This document shows positions 44,215 to 50,465 of a stretch of DNA of 50,465 nt, piece after piece (within the stretch, counting starts at the first letter, position 1; every line of letters starts with the position of its first letter). Origin of the DNA: Terrimonas_B sp041743125. Its GTDB lineage: Bacteria > Bacteroidota > Bacteroidia > Chitinophagales > Chitinophagaceae. Under the pieces are notes generated by a model. The model was not told where the DNA came from. It saw only the letters and a program-made list of their open reading frames with translations, and made no database searches. A program made the translations under genes and the position numbers. The stretch spans positions 1 to 50,465 of the forward strand of contig JBGTNK010000232.1 of assembly GCA_041743125.1 (NCBI GenBank), given 5' to 3'.

Positions 44215-44979
44215 TCATACGGTCACTACATCCAGTGCTTTAATCTGCTGTTGATAGGCCGAAGGCAAAATGATGCCTTTGAATACACGATCCATTTTTA
44301 TGTAGCGGCTTAATTTATACATAAAAAGGAGTGGAGCGATCCAGGGAATTTTTCCAAAATTCAGTAGTGTTTTTACACGGGCTGGAACAACAAGTTTCTG
44401 TGATTCGATTAATAACAAATACCGGAGACGTCCCAAATGTTTGCGGTATTGTTTAAAAAGGTCCAGGCTGTAATTGCTTTTAATAAGATCATCTTCCAGG
44501 TGTTGATTACGCATGGTGATCCAGGCCTCATAATTTTCGGGTAATTGTTTTACTCCCATTCGGGTGCCCATCCTTAGGAATACATTGTAGAGTTCTTCCC
44601 TTTCAGCGGCAGTTAATTTTCTTTCCATCAATTCAAAGGCTGCCTGGGAATAATGTATAAGCATGAATAATACATCCCGGTAGGCCCAATCAGGTATTTG
44701 GGCACCCCTGTTTTTTTCTACGGTTTTATGGATCATCGAAATTTTATCAATGGCTTGTTCCGCTTTTTCCTTTTCAGAAAAAACGATCTCCCTCGCATAC
44801 ATTACGGTTGAAAATAATCTTCCCAATGGATCAGAAGGGAGTTTTCCCGTAAAGTACAACCAGTCAACAGCTTTATTTAAGGCAAACTCAGCTGATGCTC
44901 CAGCGAATACAAACAAAATCGTATCGCTTTTGCCCCATATCTTTCTTACAATAGAATTCCTGTCAACAAAAAATTCCAT
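44215..44979 (-). CDS. Oxygenase MpaB / DUF2236 family protein
   Basis: 254 residues from the ATG at 44977-44979; an in-frame ATG 23 codons upstream is less likely. All-helical pattern with RLFSTVMYAREIVFSEKEKA, MIHKTVEKNRG, YRDVLFMLIHYSQAAFE and YEAWITMR segments that fit the DUF2236 family, which includes heme-dependent latex-clearing and MpaB-like oxygenases. The family His/Arg residues for heme are partly visible, but I cannot confirm heme binding. Probably cytoplasmic or peripheral. Confidence 0.75.
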   Translation of the reverse strand: MEFFVDRNSIVRKIWGKSDTILFVFAGASAEFALNKAVDWLYFTGKLPSDPLGRLFSTVMYAREIVFSEKEKAEQAIDKISMIHKTVEKNRGAQIPDWAYRDVLFMLIHYSQAAFELMERKLTAAEREELYNVFLRMGTRMGVKQLPENYEAWITMRNQHLEDDLIKSNYSLDLFKQYRKHLGRLRYLLLIESQKLVVPARVKTLLNFGKIPWIAPLLFMYKLSRYIKMDRVFKGIILPSAYQQQIKALDVVTV

Positions 44980-45096
44980 ATCTAAATGTAGAATATTGTA
45001 AGGAAAACTATTTTGATGTATAGAGGAAACCAGGATGATTTTTATCATCCCGGCACCTTTTCCGGAAAGATCAGCGTTAATTATTCAAAGCCGGAT

Positions 45097-45858
45097 TTAA
45101 TTTTCTTCCTTACCGGGACTTTTCACTTTTTTTCGCAGTCTCATATTTAGCATTTCCACCAGCAGTGAAAAAGCGATCATGGTATAGATGTAGCTTTTAC
45201 TGATTTCCTGGTGAAATCCTTCTGCCACCAACATTATACCAATGGCAATTAGAAAGGAAAGTGCGAGCATTTGTAAAGTAGGATGTTTATTGATAAACCG
45301 GCTGATGGCTCCGGAAAAAGCTATCATAATAAGGATTGAAATGACCACTGCCACGATCATAATAAAAACCTCATCCACCAACCCGATAGCAGTTAGAATG
45401 GAATCAAAAGAAAATACCGCATCGATCAAAATGATCTGTACTATTACGGCGCCTATTTTGGCATACACCGGCTTTTTTGAAGCCTCGTTTTCGCCGGGAT
45501 GTTCAAGCTTTGAATGAATTTCCAGGGTACTCTTAAAAATAAGAAATAAACCTCCTGCTATCAGAATAATATCCTTCCAGCTGATGGGGATCGGCTCTCC
45601 TTTGTTTTCAATGAAAGGCATGATGAATAGGGGATTTTGCAACCGCATGATAGCGGTGATAGTCAGCAAAAGACCTACCCGGAAAACCATAGCGAGCAAT
45701 AAACCAATATTCCTTGCTTTTTTTTGTTGCGATGGTTCTAATTTATCAGAAATGATAGAAATGAAAATGATATTATCCACTCCTAAAATGATCTCAAGGA
45801 AAGTAAGTGTAAGAAGGCTAAGCCAGATGGAGGGATCAGAAAAATCGGGAAAGGTCAT
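45097..45858 (-). CDS. TerC-family integral membrane protein
   Basis: 253 residues from the ATG at 45856-45858. Seven or eight membrane segments. TerC motif: FLEIILGVDNIIFISIIS in the first helix pair and IDAVFSFDSILTAIGL later, each with a conserved Asp. The family is linked to metal homeostasis, including manganese export or metalation of exported proteins in some bacteria, and historically to tellurite resistance. No tellurite operon is present. Short charged C-terminal tail. Confidence 0.9.
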   Translation of the reverse strand: MTFPDFSDPSIWLSLLTLTFLEIILGVDNIIFISIISDKLEPSQQKKARNIGLLLAMVFRVGLLLTITAIMRLQNPLFIMPFIENKGEPIPISWKDIILIAGGLFLIFKSTLEIHSKLEHPGENEASKKPVYAKIGAVIVQIILIDAVFSFDSILTAIGLVDEVFIMIVAVVISILIMIAFSGAISRFINKHPTLQMLALSFLIAIGIMLVAEGFHQEISKSYIYTMIAFSLLVEMLNMRLRKKVKSPGKEEN

Positions 45859-45961
45859 ATAGGCGTTTATGATTAGGTTACCAAATTTGTACCACAAAAA
45901 TAATAAAGGTGATAATACTTGCTACTTTCATCCAATAGTACGGTGGTTGTCCCAATATGAA

Positions 45962-45979
45962 TATTTTTGCGCTGAAATG
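45962..45979 (+). promoter_or_regulatory. -7 box close to the radical SAM start
   Basis: TATTTTTG (45962-45969) matches TAnnTTTG; ATG 45977 begins 7 nt later. No -33 TTG at normal distance. Confidence 0.4.
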
Positions 45980-48217
45980 AATAAAACTGTTTTTTTATTT
46001 ACGCCTCCGTTCACTCAACTAAATACTCCGTATCCAGCAACAGCCTATCTGAAAGGTTTTTTGAATACAAAAAAAATTTCATCATGCCAGGCTGACCTGG
46101 GCATCGAAATCATTTTATCTCTCTTTTCCCGCGAAGGGTTGAAAAAAATGTTTGAGCGTATTGAAAACTCTTCCCGGCTGCCATCACAAAGCGAAAGTAG
46201 CAAAACTTCACTCCCCGTTGCATTATCAGCAAATGCAGAAAGAATGATGACATTAAAAGAGGATTATATTCAGATCATAGATGATGTCATTCTTTTTTTA
46301 CAGGGAAAAAATCCGACCCTGGCACATTTGATCTGTAAGCGGAATTTTTTGCCCGAATCTTCACGATTTGCACAAACTGAAGACCTGCATTGGGCTTTTG
46401 GTTCCATGGGCATCATTGATAATGCTAAACACCTGGCCACTCTTTTCCTGGAAGATATTGCAGATCTTATAAAGGAGTGTGAAGATCCTCATTTTGGTTT
46501 CAGCCGTTATGCTGAACGCCTGGGTCGCTCTGCCGGTGATTTTGATACTTTGTATGAAAACCTGCAACAACCTTATACCTATATCGACGAGTTAGTCATT
46601 GAGCTGCTGAAAAAATATATTCATCAGGTTCAACCAAAACTAGTGGCTGTTTCTGTTCCTTTTCCTGGCAACCTGTATTCAGCATTTCGTTGCGGTCAAT
46701 GGATAAAAATAAATTACCCCAACATTAAAATCGCCATGGGCGGTGGTTTTCCTAATACTGAATTAAGATCAGTGGCAGACCCCCGTGTTTTTGATTTTTT
46801 AGATTTTATTACACTGGATGATGGCGAGGCCCCGATCGAGATCCTGGTGCAACATATTGAAGGGAAAAAAAACCGGGATGAATTAAAGCGAACCTTTACT
46901 CTAATTGAAAACGAAGTTTGCTACATCAATAACAAATCATTTCCTGATTACCGGCAAAATGATTTGGGAACACCGGATTACAGCGATCTTTTTCTTGATA
47001 AATATATCTCCGCCATTGAAGTGGTGAACCCGATGCACCGGATGTGGAGTGACGGTCGATGGAACAAACTCACCATGGCGCATGGATGTTATTGGGGTAA
47101 ATGCACTTTCTGTGATATCTCACTAGACTATATAAAAATATATGAGCCGCTGACAGCTGCACTGCTTTGCGACAGGATGGAGGAAATAATAAAGCAAACC
47201 GGCCAGAATGGTTTTCATTTTGTGGATGAGGCAGCTCCACCTGCACTGATGCGGGCCCTGGCCCTTGAGATCATTAAAAGAAAAATGACGGTAAGCTGGT
47301 GGACCAATATTCGCTTCGAAAAAAGTTTTACAAGAGATCTTTGTTTATTACTGAAAGCCTCTGGTTGCATTGCTGTTTCAGGTGGATTGGAAGTAGCATC
47401 AGACCGGCTGCTGGCTTTAATAGAAAAAGGGATAACGGTGGCGCAGGTAGCCAGGGTAAACCAGCATTTTAATGAAGCGGGAATCATGGTGCATGCTTAT
47501 TTAATGTATGGTTTTCCAACTCAAACGGCGCAGGAAACCATCGACTCACTTGAAATGGTAAGACAGATGTTTAAGACGGGCATTTTGCAATCCGCCTTCT
47601 GGCATTTATTTACCATGACGGCGCATAGCCCTGTTGGTTTACACCCGGAAAAATATAATGTACAGAAAGTATCAGAGGCAACAGGTCGATTTGCCAATAA
47701 TGATATAGCTCATATCGATCTCTCAGGAGCCGATCATGAATCATTTGGATTTGGTCTTGCCAAATCATTGCTTAATTATATGCAAGGCGCTCACCTGGAT
47801 GATCCCCTCTACAAATGGTTTGATTTTAAAGTGCCAAAAACAAGTATTGACCCGGCGTATATTTCCCAGGCGTTGAATGAAGCGGATATAGCTCCTTTAA
47901 AACCTTCTTCAAAAATTGTCTGGTTAGGCAGGCATGCGGGCACGGAATATTTTACTCAATCAAAAAAAGGAAATACAAGAGAAATGGCAACGCTTTCTTT
48001 TGCTAATAAAAAAGATAACCAGCAACTCAAGCTGAATAAACAACAAGGTGACTGGCTTACTTCCATGCTTCCTAAATTATCCGTCAACAATAATAAAATG
48101 TACACTGTGCAAGAGGTAAAGGAAAATTACGAGGCTGCCGGACTTGAAGATTTTGAACTTTTTTGGGATAATAAACCAATGACTACATTATACAGATCAG
48201 GATTATTAAGACTGTAA
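45977..48217 (+). CDS. B12-binding-type radical SAM protein with CX4CX2C cluster motif
   Basis: 746 residues from ATG 45977, chosen because of the -7 box just upstream and because the 36 codons before it lack family character. The N-terminal 300 residues include a Rossmann-like half (LVAVSVPFPGNLYSAFRCG, IKIAMGGGFPN) typical of B12-dependent radical SAM proteins, but no DxHxxG, so cobalamin binding is uncertain. The radical SAM barrel carries C371, C376 and C379 in HGCYWGKCTFCDI, a CX4CX2C spacing. Later segments: FVDEAAPPALM, SGGLEVASDRLLALIEKG and HAYLMYGFPTQTAQET. It cleaves SAM for a radical reaction; substrate unknown. No maturation partner nearby. Confidence 0.85.
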   Translation: MNKTVFLFTPPFTQLNTPYPATAYLKGFLNTKKISSCQADLGIEIILSLFSREGLKKMFERIENSSRLPSQSESSKTSLPVALSANAERMMTLKEDYIQIIDDVILFLQGKNPTLAHLICKRNFLPESSRFAQTEDLHWAFGSMGIIDNAKHLATLFLEDIADLIKECEDPHFGFSRYAERLGRSAGDFDTLYENLQQPYTYIDELVIELLKKYIHQVQPKLVAVSVPFPGNLYSAFRCGQWIKINYPNIKIAMGGGFPNTELRSVADPRVFDFLDFITLDDGEAPIEILVQHIEGKKNRDELKRTFTLIENEVCYINNKSFPDYRQNDLGTPDYSDLFLDKYISAIEVVNPMHRMWSDGRWNKLTMAHGCYWGKCTFCDISLDYIKIYEPLTAALLCDRMEEIIKQTGQNGFHFVDEAAPPALMRALALEIIKRKMTVSWWTNIRFEKSFTRDLCLLLKASGCIAVSGGLEVASDRLLALIEKGITVAQVARVNQHFNEAGIMVHAYLMYGFPTQTAQETIDSLEMVRQMFKTGILQSAFWHLFTMTAHSPVGLHPEKYNVQKVSEATGRFANNDIAHIDLSGADHESFGFGLAKSLLNYMQGAHLDDPLYKWFDFKVPKTSIDPAYISQALNEADIAPLKPSSKIVWLGRHAGTEYFTQSKKGNTREMATLSFANKKDNQQLKLNKQQGDWLTSMLPKLSVNNNKMYTVQEVKENYEAAGLEDFELFWDNKPMTTLYRSGLLRL

Positions 48218-48246
48218 ACATCCGGTAAATTATTTTACCAGTTTTA

Positions 48247-48834
48247 TCAGGGCAATGCTTCATCATCCAATTTTTTTTCAATACGCATATCAGGGATAAA
48301 CCAGATGCCCGCTACGATGACATACATAGAAAATCCCAGCCATGGATTGATGAAACTAAGCCCGATGCCGGCCACATAAATAAAAATAGAAACCAGGCCC
48401 TTCCAGTCTTTACCGAGGGCTTCAGCCAGCGTTGAATTTTTAGCATGCAGTCCCGCCAGGGAACGGGCTAGCATATAATAGGCTACGGCTGCCATCAACA
48501 ATACCATCCCATATAAAATTACAGGCCATTTGGTAAAATTATTTTCACCCATCCAACCTGTAACAAAAGGAATAAGTGAAAGCCAGAAAAGAAGATGAAT
48601 GTTAGCCCACAGCGTTTTCCCATTCACCTGCCGGGCAACATGTAGCATGTGATGATGATTGTTCCAGTAAATACTGAGATATATAAAGCTCAGGATGTAA
48701 CTTAAAAAAACTGGTAAGAGTGGTTTTAATGACGCCAGTGAATCACCGTGCGGAACTTTCATTTCCAAAACCATGATGGTGATAATGATGGCCAGCACGC
48801 CATCGCTGAAGGCTTCCAGTCTTCCTGTTCCCAT
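48247..48834 (-). CDS. TMEM175-family potassium channel-like protein
   Basis: 195 residues, six hydrophobic segments. The selectivity-linked first helix motif is GRLEAFSDGVLAIIITIMVL (RxxxFSDGVxAI). Bacterial members (DUF1211) form tetrameric K+-permeable channels. The helix pair pattern and length fit a single six-helix subunit. Confidence 0.9.
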   Translation of the reverse strand: MGTGRLEAFSDGVLAIIITIMVLEMKVPHGDSLASLKPLLPVFLSYILSFIYLSIYWNNHHHMLHVARQVNGKTLWANIHLLFWLSLIPFVTGWMGENNFTKWPVILYGMVLLMAAVAYYMLARSLAGLHAKNSTLAEALGKDWKGLVSIFIYVAGIGLSFINPWLGFSMYVIVAGIWFIPDMRIEKKLDDEALP

Positions 48835-48942
48835 GAGCTAAAAGTTAAAATGATTTGTAATATACCCGAAAATAACGAAGTAATTATTTTGACTGTAGTC
48901 TTATTTCGATCACCTTTACTTCCGTGTAAAAAATGAATAAGC

Positions 48943-49818
48943 ATGTACATCATTGAAAACGAAATATTGAAAATTGAAATACAACCTAAAGGTGCAGAGT
49001 TGCAAAGTATATACAACAAAAATCTTTCCATTGAATATATGTGGAGCGGTGATCCGGCATACTGGGGCAAAAAATCACCCGTGCTTTTTCCGATAGTAGG
49101 TACGCTAAAAGAGGATACTTATTTATATGAGAATAAAACGTATCATTTAAGCCGGCATGGTTTTGCAAGAGACATGGATTTTACAGTTACTGATCAAACA
49201 CCCTCCTCCATTACATTTACACTAACGCGGACGGATGATACGTTTATAAAATATCCGTTTCAATTCCGATTTGATATTGTTTATAGTTTAAAAGAAAACC
49301 AGCTGCGTGTGATGTACAGGGTAGTGAATAAAGGGAATATCAATGAGCCCATGTATTTTTCTGTTGGGGGGCATCCGGCTTTTAAACTACCCGTTTTACC
49401 CGGCAATAAGTATAACGACCATTATCTTGAATTTAATAAGAACGAAACTGCAGGCCGATGGTTGATCTCCAAAGAAGGCTTGATCGAAAACGCAAGTACA
49501 GCATTGCTAAATGATTCAAACATATTGACTCTTACAAAAGAATTATTTTATAGTGATGCCATTGTTCTAAAAGAGCTGCGTTCTGATAAAGTGAAACTGG
49601 TTTGCAAATCTGTGGGTGAAATATTTGAATTTGATTTTACCGGCTTTCCCTACCTCGGTATCTGGGCTGCCCGGGATGCTGATTTTGTTTGCATAGAGCC
49701 CTGGTGTGGAATTGCGGACAGCGTAAATACCAGCCAGCAGCTTATTAAGAAAGAAGGAATAATAAAATTGGATTCTACTGACCAGTTTGAAAGAAGCTGG
49801 AAGCTTACGATATATTAA
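48943..49818 (+). CDS. Aldose-1-epimerase family protein
   Basis: 291 residues, no signal peptide. Galactose-mutarotase fold: GAELQSIYNKNLSIEYMWSG, then SPVLFPIVGTL, HLSRHGFARDMDF (catalytic-region His), FSVGGHPAFKLP (second His) and CIEPWCGIADS with the Glu that acts as base. Closest in layout to LacX-type mutarotases rather than GalM. It interconverts alpha and beta sugar anomers in the cytoplasm; sugar unknown. Confidence 0.9.
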   Translation: MYIIENEILKIEIQPKGAELQSIYNKNLSIEYMWSGDPAYWGKKSPVLFPIVGTLKEDTYLYENKTYHLSRHGFARDMDFTVTDQTPSSITFTLTRTDDTFIKYPFQFRFDIVYSLKENQLRVMYRVVNKGNINEPMYFSVGGHPAFKLPVLPGNKYNDHYLEFNKNETAGRWLISKEGLIENASTALLNDSNILTLTKELFYSDAIVLKELRSDKVKLVCKSVGEIFEFDFTGFPYLGIWAARDADFVCIEPWCGIADSVNTSQQLIKKEGIIKLDSTDQFERSWKLTIY

Positions 49819-49957
49819 TGATGGCTCTTTATCTGATTTAGTAAAATAACGAGGGCATTAATCTTTTCAATTTTTTTGTTTCCCGAACCGGGAAATAATC
49901 CACTTGTTTTTTCATAGCTTCGGCAACTATTGTTTTTTCTCATACATTCCATCTGAA

Positions 49958-50465
49958 ATGAAAATAAATAGAGTAATACCAGCCACTTGTTTTTTGGGAA
50001 TCTTCTGTAGTATTGTTTTTAGCTCCTGCGGTGAGGAAGCAGAAATGGAAACGCCTGTTGTGAAAAATGATAGTCTTTCCGAAGTGCAAAAACATTTCCC
50101 GGAAAATGCATTGAAAAATCTTAGCGTCGGTATGGGCCTTGAGGTGATAGCGATGGCGGCGGAGCCCATGTTGCAAAATCCTACAAATATAGATGTGGAT
50201 GACCGCGGACGTGTTTGGGTATGCGAAGCTTATAATTATCGTCCTGCAATCAACGGTAATCCTGTCAATGCCCTGGGTGACCGTATTTTAATTTTGGAAG
50301 ATAATGACGGTGACAGCCGGATTGATACGGTAAAAGTTTTTTACCAGGGGCCAGAGCTGAATGCACCCCTTGGTATTTGTGTGCTGGGAAATAAGGTGAT
50401 CGTTTCTCAAAGCCCTTATGTGTGGATGTTTTATGACGATAATGGGGATGATAAGGCCGATCGTA
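49958..50465 (+). CDS. N-terminus of a PVC-type (membrane-bound dehydrogenase-like) lipoprotein, cut by the window end
   Basis: 169 full codons from ATG 49958, open to the right edge. Lipoprotein signal with lipobox FSSCGEE. The NPTNIDVDDRGRVWVCEAYN segment followed by RILILEDNDGDSRIDTVKVF fits the first propeller blades of the PVC-type heme-binding / membrane-bound dehydrogenase group, which often ends in cytochrome c and ThuA- or HEAT-like domains. Those downstream parts are outside the window, so the call is provisional. Confidence 0.75.
   Translation, partial: MKINRVIPATCFLGIFCSIVFSSCGEEAEMETPVVKNDSLSEVQKHFPENALKNLSVGMGLEVIAMAAEPMLQNPTNIDVDDRGRVWVCEAYNYRPAINGNPVNALGDRILILEDNDGDSRIDTVKVFYQGPELNAPLGICVLGNKVIVSQSPYVWMFYDDNGDDKADR

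Noticed and set aside
48224..48239. GGTAAATTATTTTACC palindrome between convergent genes
   Set aside because: Stem of only six AT-rich pairs without a T tract; too weak to call a terminator.
1..50465. tRNA, rRNA, CRISPR, complete IS element or prophage
   Set aside because: I looked for tRNA T-arm sequence, repeat-spacer periodicity, transposase motifs and phage genes and saw none; a short tRNA could still be missed by eye.

Overview
The window looks like chromosomal DNA of a member of the Bacteroidota, most likely a soil or freshwater Chitinophagaceae relative. This rests on AT-rich, lysine-rich coding sequence, a lack of strong Shine-Dalgarno sites, several TAnnTTTG-type -7 promoter elements, many lipoproteins with short signal peptides, and Bacteroidota-typical families (DUF4342, DUF6629, DUF1080, a CBM48-like/HhH fusion, PQQ-ADH lipoproteins). 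Family names come from recognised motifs, not from database searches. I see no rRNA, tRNA, CRISPR array, complete insertion sequence or prophage.

Layout. 1-1407: 5' part of an MCC-type acyl-CoA carboxylase beta subunit, cut by the left edge. 1408-5881: accessory stretch with a gene-poor kilobase holding a structured RNA candidate, two direct copies of a decayed 85-bp repeat around an orphan SUKH immunity-like gene and a lipoprotein, then a ParE/RelE-type toxin-antitoxin pair and a secreted protein with two internal repeats. 6393-10743: MDR oxidoreductase, secreted creatininase-family amidohydrolase, FAD-linked 2-hydroxyacid dehydrogenase and arylamine N-acetyltransferase. 10879-11636: remnants of two decayed genes. 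11661-15045: a three-gene operon of cNMP-fold histidine kinase, response regulator fused to a thioredoxin-reductase-like flavoprotein, and a 91-residue protein; this is the most unusual system here. 15099-23669: PQQ/heme c alcohol dehydrogenase, GNAT acetyltransferase, small secreted protein, Na+/H+ antiporter, cupin and a metzincin-like protease. 23778-25715: a two-gene operon (HAD phosphatase plus APH-type kinase) in which both genes are broken. 25792-33486: small membrane protein, DUF1080 protein, amidohydrolase lipoprotein, PPOX-fold protein, large GAF protein, DinB-like protein and M20 peptidase. 33565-37515: aminotransferase plus FAD/Fe-S 2-hydroxyacid dehydrogenase, probably glyoxylate/glycolate or D-lactate metabolism. 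37936-41966: GMP reductase, a lipoprotein, and the selenouridine pair mnmH-selD. 42048-50465: DUF4342, DUF6629, CBM48-like/HhH fusion, MpaB/DUF2236 protein, TerC, a B12-type radical SAM protein, TMEM175-like channel, aldose-1-epimerase-like protein and the start of a PVC-type dehydrogenase-like lipoprotein.

The kinase/response-regulator-flavoprotein operon looks like a signalling unit whose output is a flavoenzyme-like domain rather than DNA binding. The selenium pair makes selenophosphate and uses it on tRNA wobble uridines. Several genes (17468, 39787, 45977, 4307) begin 4-7 nt after a -7 box, so their mRNAs are probably leaderless; two of them use GTG or TTG starts.
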